This document shows, one piece after another, positions 35,402-47,635 of a stretch of 64,000 nucleotides of DNA. The notes beneath the pieces were generated by a model that was given only the letters and a program-made list of their open reading frames with translations, did no database searches and was not told the DNA's origin. This DNA is from Alitta virens. Taxonomy: Eukaryota > Annelida > Polychaeta > Phyllodocida > Nereididae. A program made the position numbers and the translations under genes. Numbering within the stretch: position 1 is the first letter of the stretch; the number at the start of each line of letters is the position of its first letter. Where the stretch lies: NCBI GenBank assembly GCA_932294295.1, contig OW028582.1:2909515-2973514 (forward strand), given 5' to 3'.

Positions 35402-35520
35402 ATGCCCAATGTTGGCCCCGCGTCGGCCCCGTGTCGGCCCCGCGTCGGCCCGCGTCGGCCCCGCGTCGGCCCCGCGTCGGCCCCGCGTCGGCCCCGCGTT
35501 GGCCACATTCGGCCTACGTC
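35402..35520. repeat. GC-rich 11-bp minisatellite GGCCCCGCGTC
   Basis: About nine near-identical units in an otherwise AT-rich region. The edges (CCCAATGTTGG and CCACATTCGGCCTACGTC) look like the core words of the local GC-rich MITEs, so it may be an expanded MITE core. Confidence 0.9.
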
Positions 35521-36255
35521 AAAACAATAACACATAATGCATAAAGGTGGCTCAATACTTTTACACAGTACTGTAGAAGTGAAATTATTTCCTTTTTGAC
35601 CAAGAAACTTCCTCTGATCTTTGTCATCAGTTGACAATGATTGGCCAACTTTGCATTTGATTAATGAGTGCAGCTTAGTCAAATACAATTATTTATAAAG
35701 TTGATACTTTCAAAGATTTTCAATAGCTTTGAATATATTGCAAGAATGAATCACTGATCAGATATAAGAAGCATAAAAACAACAACATAGTCAGCTAGTT
35801 AGCACCGCCCCCCCCCCCCCCATCTTTCTGTCATGAAAATCCTTTATTGGACATATTTCTCTATCGCCGATTACTCTGACCACTTAATGACCCTTGAATA
35901 ACCTTTTATTAACTGTTAAATCTCAGCTTAAAATCCAAGCAGAAAATGCAACAATTTCTAAATATTTAATTAAGGAACCAATTAACAATTAGTTTAGGTT
36001 TTAGAAGCTCCATGTACAGAACTCAGCTATAAATGTTAAAGACAAAAACTTGGGGTTATTTTTTTGTTTGTTTTGTTAGGGGGGGGGGGGGAGAGCTCTC
36101 CCCCTCTAAACTTTTTTCTTTGGAATACGTGTACATATTCATATTGTAGTCTTATTTAATGAACTGAATTGTAATCGATAAGTTATTGCATTATTTATTC
36201 GTCATGGCACACCAAAATTAATAAAGTCGATTACAGTCATTTAAAATCGAATCGT

Positions 36256-37948
36256 TTAAGATAGAGTCTTGACAAGAGCAACGAAGTTTTCGTGGAGCAT
36301 CTTAGGGAACTTGATTAGGTCCTTCTTATTGCATTTGCCATATTGTTTGGTGTTGTACTTGAGCTGGTAATTGCAGATCTGGTTGTTTTGAGGGTGGTCC
36401 AGGCTGAAAAAGATTAATTTATATTTGACGAAAATATTGACATAGCGAGTCGTCACCTAGAAGTCAAGCGACCTAATTATGGACATTCTTTGCTAGTTTA
36501 CTCAGTTAAACAAATCGATTGATTAAAATATGTAGCTAATAGGCTAAGTATAGACTTAAGAAATCTTCTCTTGTAAGTACAAGAGAAACTGATTCATATT
36601 TTATGATTGACTGCTAGTCAGAACAAGAATAGTATAAACTCAGCACATGAACATCTAAATATTCTAGTTTCATTGTTAGACCTTTAATACCATAAGCCAG
36701 CCTATAGACTATAAAGAAATTGATTAATTTACTTTAGATGAGTAAACAAGCAAAACGTGTACATAATAAGGTCGCTGGGCTGTGAGGTGACGACACACAG
36801 TGTTTATGCTGATGATAGTTTGTAGGCAAATATATAGGCCCCCTACAAAGTTATAAGTCAAAAAAGCTAATTGGTTGGTCCAAGATTGAATACAACTGCA
36901 CCTAATAAGCAGCACAACAGCCAATAAAGCAGCTTATTGGGTTAGCATTCACTTTCACTGTCACTATTCAAACTGGAACATGAACTTCGGCAAAGTAGCC
37001 ACAAAATGGCCAATTCTTGACCGATTTTGACCCGACAAAGACTCGCTTGAAGCTGAACTTCCCTTCTTTTAAAATCTGCTAACATTTTATTTCTATATCT
37101 TAGTGTTTGTCCGTCCCACGACTCGTTTTTACTGACGAAAGTCCGTTATTTCAAACAGTCAGACATTCACAATGTGGTTGCAATAGAGACCAAATGCTTG
37201 GTGATTTCACTAAGGAATTTGGTCACACTGAGATACGATTGCTGACTTAAATATACACTTTTTTCACATTAAATGAGGAAATACATCCTTCTACATGAAT
37301 AAAATCAAAGTTTCTCTGTAACAAATACATTCTAAAAAAGGTTTGTTTGTCTAAAAGCCTTCTAACTTTTCAATGGGAGATGTTATTACGTCTGTTTGCT
37401 TGATTCTCTTCTGTGATTGGTCAAAACAATTCTTAATTTCTTAGTGTTCTCAGCTAAAATAGTGAAAATATCTGTAAAAGTGTGGGATATAAGTTAAACC
37501 TAAACACAGTGGTGGATCAGCTCATTGAAACCCGTTCGTGAGCTGTCTGGTGGAGGAACTCACTCGTGGCTTCGACTTATGAGTTCCTCTGCCAGATAGC
37601 TCACTCTTGGCTTTCAGTGAGCTGATCCACCACTGTGGTTGGGTTTTATTATAACACCTGTTTTAAGTAGTCACATCTATGGTTCTCCAAATGATGATAC
37701 ACTGTTTATCACAGCTGAGAATTCAGATTTACTGTATGTAGTCACTGTACTTTGCCTTTAAAATAAATGATTAGGCAAAAAGAAAGAAAACCATCGGGAT
37801 GGTGATATACTTACGCGGCGCAGAAAAATTCGCATTCTTCTTGGGTGATTGCGGTTGGACCAGCCAAATTGCAGGCGAAGTTGCACTTGGCGTCAGTTGA
37901 TGACCAAAAAGTGGCCACAAGAACGAGACAGGCGAATAGAAACTTCAT
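36256..37948 (-). CDS. Secreted six-cysteine peptide, paralogue 2
   Basis: Same two-exon plan as paralogue 1 (37948-37815 and 36403-36256, 134 and 148 bp, phase 2), giving 93 residues with all six mature cysteines in the same places. Signal peptide MKFLFACLVLVATFWSSTDA. The proteins differ at roughly a sixth of positions, with no indels and the Cys frame untouched, which suggests constraint. The intron is 1.41 kb against 0.53 kb, because an interspersed repeat and a palindromic MITE have entered it. A TATA-like run lies at 38006-38017, and AATAAA follows on the minus strand at 36194-36199. Family and role unknown. Confidence 0.75.
37115..37505. repeat. Interspersed repeat, copy in peptide gene 2 intron
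   Basis: Matches 53165-53600 with moderate divergence. Shared words include CATTCACAATGTGGTTGC, ACATTAAATGAGGAAATAC and TTCTCTTCTGTGATTGG. No coding capacity. Confidence 0.7.
37507..37640. mobile_element. Palindromic MITE CAGTGGTGGATCAGCTCA
   Basis: Perfect inverted ends of 20 bases (including CAGTGGTGGATCAGCTCA) enclose a nearly palindromic core about GAGTTCCTC. A half copy (GAGCTGTTCCACCACAGTG) follows the related repeat at 53640-53690. Confidence 0.75.
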
Positions 37949-38005
37949 GGTTGTTTCTGGAGGCGACAAGAGAAATCGCTTGTTAAATGACCAAATCACA
38001 ACTGT

Positions 38006-38017
38006 CTTATATATATA
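38006..38017 (-). promoter_or_regulatory. TATA box of peptide gene 2
   Basis: TATATATATAAG on the minus strand about 60 bases before the ATG, in the context conserved with peptide gene 1. Confidence 0.6.
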
Positions 38018-38099
38018 CTCCTTTAGTCCATATCAACCATTCATCAGAAAAGCACAATGAAACAATGCAATTGAACTAACGTCATAGTACTTAGCTGAT

Positions 38100-39150
38100 G
38101 CAAAAATTTTGCCTCCATTCTATGAAAGCATTTAGTGGCGGAATAAGCTTCCTACGCTGTTACAATTTGGATGTGATCAATATTTAGCCAATATGATAAA
38201 GCAATTATCGTGGTAGCTATTTCTCTTGTATACAGTGCAACCATTGCTGACAACACAAGAATCTCATCATGTTTATTGATGCTGGTAATGCTGCTAGTGA
38301 TTATGTTGGCTACACCGGAGAACAACTATGGAAACTTTTGAATATTCTTTTGGTATTCATATACAAATCCTGAATGGATTTCCGAAGGAGCCCAACCGCT
38401 GTCTAGTTATTGACCTAGGGAGAGACAATGTAGGAGTTACTGCGCAGCAGGTGCGAACCAAACAAAGTAGACCAATTATGGGTGATTAAATGGAGCATAA
38501 GTTTGTAACTAGTGTTAAAATAGGATGGATGGCAATTTAAATCACATGCAGATTTTTTTTTCTAATTGGAAATGAGCTTCCAAGAACTTATCAGTAATTC
38601 CAGCATAGTTTTTGTGGGGATGATAGTGTTAAATTTTTACAAGATTTTGATCCCATCTAAAATAATCAGGAGAAAAAAACTGAAGTTAGACGAATGGCTC
38701 ACAATGTAAATGATATCTTCAGATGACACACAATTAAACAGTTCAACACCTTTTCTGGCCAATCATAAGTCAACATTTGGCCGCAATGATACCCACCCCA
38801 CAATCATTGTTTTCCAAATTATAGTTTTTCTAAGATATAAGACATGCTGTGAGAAATGTTACCAATTACAACACAGAGCCAGTAATTTCTGATTCATGAA
38901 CTATAGAAATCACTATAAATTGTATTTAAATGTTGCTGTAATAAAATTGCTTACGTTCATGCATGGTCAGTTATAGTTGCAGCAACGAATCCACCCCCCC
39001 CCCCCCCCCCCTCAGAAGTTTCTTACGTAATGTTCTGTGTTAGGGTTTGTTTTTTGGACATGGTTCTCACAGCATGCCTTATAGGGTTATATATAGGCCA
39101 AATTCTGGCCTGCGATTGGATGGCAGAGGTTTTGAGTGGTTTAAATGCCA
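38100..39150. other. Intergenic; flank homologous to 30950-31250, otherwise featureless
   Basis: The first 300 bases resemble the 5' flank of peptide gene 1 (TTTATTGATGCT... motifs), marking the edge of that duplication. A run of C lies at 38994-39011. No gene seen. Confidence 0.45.
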
Positions 39151-39159
39151 TTTCATGTT

Positions 39160-39440
39160 TATTGTGGGTGGATGGGTGGGAGGTTGGGGGTGGATGGATG
39201 GATAAATGGATGGATAGATCGATAGATTGATAGATCGATAGATACTATTAGATCGATAGATCGATAGAAGATAGATAATATTAGATAGATCGATAGATCA
39301 ATAGATTGATAGATGGATAGATGGATAGATGGATAGATATATGGATAGGTAGATAGGTGGGTAGGCAGATTTATTGAAAGATTTATTAATAATTATTTTC
39401 ATTGATAGATCCATAGATATATAGACACACAGATAGGTAA
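39160..39440. repeat. GATA/GATC satellite tract
   Basis: GGAT, GATAGATC and ATAGATAGATGG units mixed over about 280 bases. Confidence 0.92.
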
Positions 39441-40619
39441 ATACTTAGATACACAAAGAAAATAGAATAAGTTAAGCAAAGTGTAAAATATTTTGCTGTA
39501 CTGTTTGCATGAACTGGACTGAGGAAATTGCTGAAGTGTGTGTTTGTACAAACACTTACTTTGGAAATAAACCACTCACAAACTTAATTGATTGATTTTG
39601 TTGTTCTTTGTGATTTTAAGATAATGCAACAGGCCAAACAGGTCTTTGGATCTTTAAGAACTATACAGCTGTTTGATTCTTAATCAAATCAAAGTGCACT
39701 TCTAACCTAGAATTCAGACTTAAGAGAAATAACTTAATTGGCCTTAATATATCATGAACTTTTTGCACTATAATTAGTTTTGAACCTTAATATAGAAACC
39801 ATTGGTCATAATATTGTGTGGTCTTTAAGCTTAATTATGGGCCCTTACTGTATAGTATATTTTAAGTATGGCATTTGGGTTATAATATACACCAATTTTT
39901 GGCATACATGCAGTTTGCAGGTGTCGCATAGACACGTGTGCTAGTTATCTGAACTCAGAATCATTTATTTCATCGTACATATATAAACTACATATCATTT
40001 ACACATGTACTCGTGGATGCAATATCTCGCAATATGTGTATATATGGATGTGATACATGTACATTGAGATGGCCTTTTCAGCACTTATCGATCTTCATGT
40101 CAACTTTCGATCTTCATGTCATCTTGACGCAGACAAGTAAGTGAATTATAAGACTTGTAAATGTAAATATTTTTGAATTTTTTATTTGCAAAATGTGACA
40201 AACAGTGCTTGGTGGGTCGAATAACACCTTATATAACATATGCCTCATAAACAATTTTGAAGGAACATGCCAATATTAATGACATCCTAATGCATAGAGG
40301 AAAACATGTTATGAATATCTCCTACAGTAAGTTTCATACAAAACGGTTGACTCTAGACAGCTGTTGCCACCTATACCTGACTGTGATCTAAACATGCTAA
40401 TTCTATAGCTAATCTAATTGTCGGCTTACATTTATCACCAGAAAAGTGTAAACATTGGCAAATGTAAGAAATCAATATATCATAAATATGTACTTTTAGA
40501 TCCAGTTTTTAGTAGCCAGCAATTACAGCTAAGCTCAATTTGACGGGCCGTTTTTAATGAAACTAACTGTAATTGTCTACTGGTTGAAGCTTAGCCAGCT
40601 TATAAGACCGTCTACCAGA

Positions 40620-40750
40620 GGCAGGTGTAATGATGAGATGACAACACTCGGAGTCCACACTATGTTACACATTTACCTCAGGGGTATGGTCTTTTACTTG
40701 CCTCAGCATAGACACCAAGTACTAATTAAGCCAATTTAACGTCTCATGCA
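40620..40750 (-). mobile_element. SINE body fragment, minus strand
   Basis: Complement reads GCATGAGACGTTAAATTGG, then TCTATGCTGAGGCAAGTAAA, then ATGTGTAACATAGTGTGG, as in the local SINE body. Confidence 0.6.
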
Positions 40751-41118
40751 ATAGTGGATTTTCACGGAAGGTTCTCTATATTTCCACCAGGTGGCTACGA
40801 CAGAATACTGCAATTCTATTGGCTGAAAAAGCTCCCGCCCTTTGCTGTGATTGGCTGAAGCAAAGTGCATCCAAGCAGTAGTATTTTTAGTGCATTTTAA
40901 TGTATATTTGATCTTATCATTCAGTTTATTTTTGTTTTTTGAGAAAGTGAGATTTATTGAATAAGTCAGTGATTATCTTCTATGTCTGAAAAGCAAAATG
41001 AGTAATAAGAGGAGAAGAAAGACTTGTGTCTTTCTGAATTCAGGGCTGCTCAGTGAAATAGGAGATCCAGATGGAATTACCCATAGAGGTTCGTTAATTG
41101 TGCTGTCTTGGGTTGGCG

Positions 41119-41273
41119 TACATGGCCAACTGTGCCACGTGCGTTTTCCATGCGTTTGGATTAACCCATGGAAAACGCATGGTTTTTGCCTCATTATAAT
41201 TAGCTAAAAACCATGCATTTTCCATGCGTTTATCCTTCTCATGGCAAACGCACGTAGCACATTTGGCCATGTA
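41119..41273. mobile_element. TACATGGCC MITE, copy 3 (best preserved)
   Basis: Ends TACATGGCCAACTGTGCC and GGCACA-type TTTGGCCATGTA are inverted. The core has AACGCATGG and CCATGCGTT repeats flanking ATTATAATTAGC. Confidence 0.82.
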
Positions 41274-41279
41274 CCCATA

Positions 41280-42540
41280 CGCTAAAGTTTGCAAACTGTA
41301 GCAACTGGTAGTTAACTGATAACCTTCGTTAATTGAACATATCCGAGGGTTGCTATGTCTGCCAATAGCAGACAGTTTTTAACAATTTAAAGTTCTAACC
41401 TTCGGCTGACAATTTGTTATTCTGTACAGTGATGATTAGTAAATGATTTGGATTGCATTTTAGGAACAGTGCTTCAATTGTGAGCTGCACATTTAAAGTG
41501 CTAATTGCAACAAAAATGCCAACTGCAAGAATATTAATTTTGTACATATAGGCTAGATAGGCTTATATCTAATCATGCTAATAACTTCACTTAGATAGAA
41601 ATGGTAAATAATTGTTATTTGCTATATTCTCCATTGCTATTAAAAAGCAATAATGACACTTGGCCTAGATTGCTAAAGAAAGTCACCCGTAAAGAAGATT
41701 CGTCTAGTCAGGGTTGATCTAAGCTCCAAAATTTGGCTTAATCGTTCGCTTTGTGATACAGCTGTGAAACTTTGCACAATGATGGAGGGGGTCAATACCA
41801 TCATTTTTGGATATGGACCCACCTTCAAAAACTTCCTGTTAAAGAGCACGGTTGCCATAATAAAATGGAAATGGAAAATTGCATTTCTCAACATTACACA
41901 GAAATTGTGATAACAATATTTCTATAATCATATATGATAATCCACATCTCCGACCATTATTATAGAATTAATAGCCGAGGATATCTGAATGGAAATAGGG
42001 TAAAGAACTTGGTGGTCAAAGGTCAAGGTCACCAGTAGCAGTATGCCAAATATGGAAATTTAGTTATTTTTCAGTCATTCCATGGCTATACCATGTTACA
42101 GTTTTCACCAAGGGACAGCAATCCACACACCTCAAACATTCCCCCCTCCAAAATCCACTTTTGTTACTAATTATCTGTCATATATCTGCAGCCTTATATA
42201 GAAAATTATAGCTCATTATTCACCGATTGCTAAAGCCAGGAATTCCTGATATACTATATAGTCCTGAGTCATGCTTAGAAATATTTTTTTATAAAATGGG
42301 CGACAGCAATATACTAGTTCTACCATTATCCAGCTGTGGCGCCACTAGCAGGCTGGATTGTGGGCTATGTGCTTGATTCTGGAACAGAAGGTCCTACAGC
42401 ACAGTTTTTACTGAATGAAGTAGTATACATTTGGGGATTACTAAAAAAATAATAATAAACAGAAAATGAGGAAGGATGTAAATGATACCACATATTTATA
42501 TTTAACCATGTTAACAGATGAGCCCTAATGACTACTTCTT
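41280..42540. other. Intergenic, nothing recognised
   Basis: AT-rich DNA with no convincing coding region, RNA or repeat ends. Confidence 0.4.
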
Positions 42541-42543
42541 GAG

Positions 42544-42871
42544 CAGGGGCGTCAATACAAGGGGGATGGGGTGTGGGGGATACCCCCCACTTTTTTGGAA
42601 GGTGGGGATTATCCATGCAATCATCCCCCCTGAAATCCACAATTTTTCTTATTTTTCTTTGGAATAGTGGTTTTATACTTCATATCACATACCAGAACAA
42701 TTAAGTGCATCTAAAAATAGTTTGGCATCAATGATCTAGCATTGTTTTATCTCTTGAAGAGTGTTTGCGCGTTAACTGCAGCCACTTTTACGCAAGTCAG
42801 AAAATAACAGTTCGACAGACTGAAGTACATAGGCTTGCATCCCCCAACCTGTCGATAGAAATCGACGCCCG
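42544..42871. mobile_element. Non-autonomous hAT element with perfect 8-bp duplication
   Basis: Ends CAGGGGCGTCAAT and ATCGACGCCCG are inverted. The element is flanked by TTCTTGAG on both sides (42536-42543 and 42872-42879). The 328-bp inside is non-coding with C/G tracts. Confidence 0.85.
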
Positions 42872-42879
42872 TTCTTGAG

Positions 42880-43800
42880 CATGTTGATAATACTCAAACT
42901 CAAAATGTATTTATTCTTTAAGAATTTACATGTTAAAAAACTACACAATTAAGCCGCGATACCACTGGTATATTTGGGGCAAGTAATAAGTAAATAAGAA
43001 CAATAGAATAGAAGAATAGAATAGTTACCCAAACATTATCTTAATGATTTGTGCATAACCATGAAAGTGGTCAAAGCATGGAATCAAAAAACTATTTAAT
43101 GGCTGTTCAGCCAATCAGACATGGTGATTCATCACAAAAGATGTGCCGGCTGAACAGCCCGAAGGCGTTGCAACCACCTTTTTTCGGACCGCAAGTTTCT
43201 CAGTGACTTGGGGCTTACCATTTCAGAGCTTTTACAAATTTCCACCATTACAGAGAAAACGCAGTTTAAACAAATAATAATCATAAAATTAAGGGAAAAA
43301 TATACTTTATTAGGAGCAAAACTTGGATGTTATTAGCAAGATTACATATATATCTATGAAATGCAGACATCTTGGATGGACGGAATCTAGAAATATAATA
43401 AAATGTACAGAAGAAAAAGATAACTGTTTGTCATATAAATGACATGTATCTGATTCAAATATTTACATGAGAATAAACTTGGTATGCTGAGCAGCATACC
43501 CTCAGTGAATTCCCACATACATACATAATCTTTATTCACTGTTTATAACAGTACATATATAAAAACAACAAGAATGGAAAATTAAAACTGTAAAAATATA
43601 TCAAATCAACAAGTACAAATTGACTCGGAGAGACTTAAAATCTTATCTGAATTAAAATAGTTTAGTATTAAAACCATCTTTGGCATCCATCAATTTATTT
43701 TTTATCATATTACAAGTATTTTCAATATCACAGCTTTGTCTAGTTAAATTTCTAATTATAGCAATACTATATCACATGTTAAAGCACCATATTTGAATCC
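42880..43800. other. Intergenic, nothing recognised
   Basis: AT-rich sequence with a short inverted word pair near 43100-43160 (GGCTGTTCAGCC, GGCTGAACAGCC). No gene seen. Confidence 0.4.
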
Positions 43801-43818
43801 AATAACCTAATATGTAAA

Positions 43819-46800
43819 TTACAAAACAATCAAAAGCTTTTTATTTTTGAAGGATGTCAAATCTTTGCCGCTGAATTTCATCACTTCTTTCTCTCCCTCA
43901 TTCTTCACATGGTACATCCTCCTCCTCCCTATCATTTCTTCTTTTACAATTGTACCTTTAAAATGAAAAAAGATATGATTAATGTTATCAAGAAAACTTT
44001 CAGTTAAAATAATTCTACAGGTTATACCCTCTATCGGCCAATTGATTTCTTTGTACTACTTTATCAGTATTGAATTAATTATGCTGAATTAGTAATAATG
44101 TAGTTCTGAATAATTTAGTTCTTAAACCTCATAAATTATAGGTATATATGGTCAAAGACAGATGCGAGTATATATATATATATATAACTCGCCTCAGCAT
44201 AGAGACAGAGTGCAAGGGACCTCCAAATTTAGGAGTCATGCAAACAACATCCACCTTGGATGTTACTCATAAAGGGTGCTAGTATAGTATTACGGTCTCG
44301 GTACACAACTACCTCGCCTACTAGCACTTGGCTGGTGGGCAGCTGCTCTTTAGCTTACTGTTAGAGTGCAGGAAAGTTGCACACAAGACTAGGCCCGCTT
44401 AGAAAGAAAAACCTTGATTTTAAGAAATACACTAGAAAGATCAGTCCAGGAATAAAGGTCAAAGATGTTGTATGCCCAAACTTCGGATTTGTAACGCCAT
44501 ATGTTCAAGCATATATCGCGGCTATATCGATTCTCCACCAAAAGCAGAAAATGGGTCATAGTTCAACATGGTAATTTTAATATGACTCGAAAAGTGGCAA
44601 ACCAGAAGCATCAAGCAACACTCAACGTGTCATTAACTATAAATGCATACCTCTCACGGTTTCACAGGAGCCATCCTGCAACCTCCATATATGGTCTATT
44701 CTGGACCCTAGCCATCTTTTCTCCTGCAAAGAAATAAACATTTATGTAATTATACATATGAATTACAATGAAATACAGTGAGTGTGAACACAAATCATGA
44801 GCCACAATACAACTAGCTTCAAATCAAATTGTAAAATGCCACAACCAGCTATGATTAATGATGTGCAAGTAACAGCCAGCAATCAACAAAAACTTGCGTG
44901 GGCTACTTTTACTATAATATCACTATGCACATCCAATGCATGCACACTAAATAGTACCAAATTAAATTCACTGGGAACAAAAGGGACGGTGGGGGCCTAT
45001 TGATCAGACATGGGTACATTGAGACATGTGCAATATCTAAACTATGAATGCAATTATAAATTCAAGACTTGTCTCATTTTGAAGGTGTAATAGCCCTTCC
45101 TTGTTTTAAGCAGAAATCAAAATAATCTAGCAGTAAATTTTATCCATTAAATTACTGCATTATACATTCAATATTCAATATTCTAAAGATATTTTCAATC
45201 AACAATCAAATACATTTTTTAATCATTATTAATCAAAAAGTAAGTAGTATTCCCAAGCATGTCGGTGTCCATGATTTTAAATTTTAAAGAGTCTAAGATT
45301 TAGTTATTCAGAACCATCGCAACTGAGAAAAATATCTTACGAATGAATCTAACATTTGACAGTCAAGTTAATTTTACAACTGACTGACAGGGACTATTCT
45401 GATTGACATGCAGGGGCCAATGACACCCTTATCTAGTGGATGTTTCTCTAATAATTATGACATCTACCTTCATTAATTTCTGCGCCTCTCTAACAGCATT
45501 CTGGAGAGCAACCTGTTTAAAAAGAAAACAAAATGTACAATTAACAAAAAGAACAAGCAAGCTTATAAATAAAAAAAATTGTGTGGCACAGCTACAATAT
45601 GTCTACCCTGAAAAAGCTAAGGGTAGCATATAACAAGCCATTTTGTGGTCTGATCATATGCGGATGGGCTATCCCAAGTATTGTAGTGCTAGTCTGATGT
45701 TCACTAGTCATAGAGTTAGCACATTTGAAGCAGTTATTAGAAATCTTGTTTATAAATTCAATGAAAGGGATCAACAGGTCTGAAAATAGTATTATTATGA
45801 ATGAATTAACATTGCATTTGAAGAGCATTTCACTTGCTTTGTACTGTTGTTTTGTGAATTTGTTTTTACAGTGCCATACGAGAATACTCAGTAGTTAGGT
45901 AGTTATTAAAACAATATTTTAACTATACATTGTAACTATATTGTGCATGTGTCTGCAATAAATAAAAATAATAAAGTGAAAGTATTTGCAAAAAGTCATT
46001 TAAAGGAAAGACTAAAATCATATTAAATTAAACATCTTGGCAATAGATAGTTTACAAAAATATTTGTTCCAATAGATTCATAATTCTGTAAATGGTAAAC
46101 ATTTATTGTATTTGTTTATACCTTAAAATTGTTTATTTTATATTTATGTAAATATTAATAGGGTAATGCGTTAAAATATAGTCTTTTAAAAATCATCTAT
46201 TTTCCCATCCAGTTGCTATCTTGTTTTGATGCCACTGTTGTTTGTAAAGATATATGTATGTACATTGCTCTGGCTGAAAATTAAAAAAAATCTTCTGAAT
46301 CTGAATCTATACTCTGCAAATGTGCATGATATATATCCACATGACCCTAATCGTGGAGGGGGGGGGGGGGGGGGAATCACCAGCTGCTATAGTGAAATTG
46401 TAACACAACAATGGTCTATGGAATAATAATTGGGAAAAGGTGTTTAGAAGAGGCCAGAATGCGCATAGCCCACTTGTAAAAAAATAAAAATAAATAAAAT
46501 ATACAAACAAAAAAACCTCTGCCAATAGATTTTATGAACTTTATTTTGATAACAATATAATTATTTGTTCATACTAACGCTATGTTATATCTACGCTATG
46601 TTTTACAAAATAAAAATAAATTGGTGAAAGTTTTATTTTGGGTGTCTGGAGCAGAACGTAAGCACTAAAAGGTAGAGTGTAGTTGTGCTTGTTGGAAGCC
46701 CACGGGCATAATAAGGGAATGTTTATACTGTAATTTGGGCAATATATGAAAAATTCTTTATTTTTCAAACCTCCATATCAAAGACACTATTTATCCTTCA

Positions 46801-47328
46801 CGAATGAAATATTGCAAATAATATATATCTTATTTTATAGTACAATCACTTTCCAAACTGAATTTAGAATTTAGTAAAGCTCCATGTATTTTACATTTAG
46901 CTGAAAGGTGACAACAAAAAATTATTAGTAAATAGATATCTAATATCATTAATCAAAAAACCTCTCACCCCATGTAAAAGAATTCAGAGAATAGGTCTAC
47001 AAATATAAATTTGTTCCTTTATTGTCAGCAGTGCGGAACTTATAATTGAATTGCTTATATTTCGTCATAAACAATGCTCCCGTCCCTGATTAGGGATTGC
47101 TGTCTGATTCTTACATATTTAATATATATATTTATAATATTTACCTCATTAGACACATGCTCAACCTGAACTATGCCATCAGACTCCCCGGCATCCTGAA
47201 ACAATGTAGGAAATGACATATTCAATGCGTTGTCAAGACATAATATATCTTGACACTCCAGCTTCTGCTGAAGGGCGCCTGTGCGTAAATAACATGTCAA
47301 CCTCAATGACTTCTAAGTCCCTGGCCTC
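43819..47328 (-). CDS. Hypothetical small-exon coding series, 3' part of the KDZ-linked locus
   Basis: Five short segments on the minus strand have AG/GT borders and one continuous reading phase: 47328-47302, 47195-47145, 45512-45468, 44723-44651 and 43955-43819 (ending in TAA). They encode EARDLEVIE, DAGESDGIVQVEHVSNE, VALQNAVREAQKLMK, a piece with KRWLGSRIDHIWRLQDG, and a basic tail with IGRRRMYHVKNEGEKEV. No family was recognised. They may be the 3' end of the locus to the right or a separate decayed gene. The series starts without an ATG. Confidence 0.3.
44194..44345 (-). mobile_element. SINE fragment with tRNA-like head, minus strand
   Basis: The complement has the head (GTACCGAGACC near a B box), GGTGGATGTTGTTTGCATGA, GGAGGTCCCTTG and TCTATGCTGAGGC. 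Confidence 0.55.
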
Positions 47329-47635
47329 CTGGAACCATTAAAGCAACATTACATACAATGAGTTGACAGCAAATGCTTTATATCATGATGTTAAGTAATT
47401 TAGTTAAGCCCCATGTACTGTACATGTAGCTGAATGGTGACTACAAAAGATTAGTAGTAAATAGATATCTAATATAATTAAAAATAAAATTTGCTCAAAT
47501 ACATATCACACCCCTGTAAAAATTTACTACAAGTATTTTCCACTGTGCGGTACCTACAATTGAAGTGCTTATATTTTGTCATGAACAATGCTTTCGTCCC
47601 TGATTAGGGATTGCTGTCTGAATCTTACATATTTA
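46860..47635. repeat. Local direct duplication, about 250 bp, 525 bp apart
   Basis: 46860-47110 and 47385-47635 share TTAGTAAATAGATATCTAAT, CGTCCCTGATTAGGG and ATTGCTGTCTG. The last two lie only tens of bases from the short exon at 47145-47195. Confidence 0.7.

Noticed and set aside
35380..35688. Collagen-like or repeat protein on the minus strand
   Set aside because: The Arg-Gly-Ala repeats are only the translation of the 11-bp GC-rich minisatellite.
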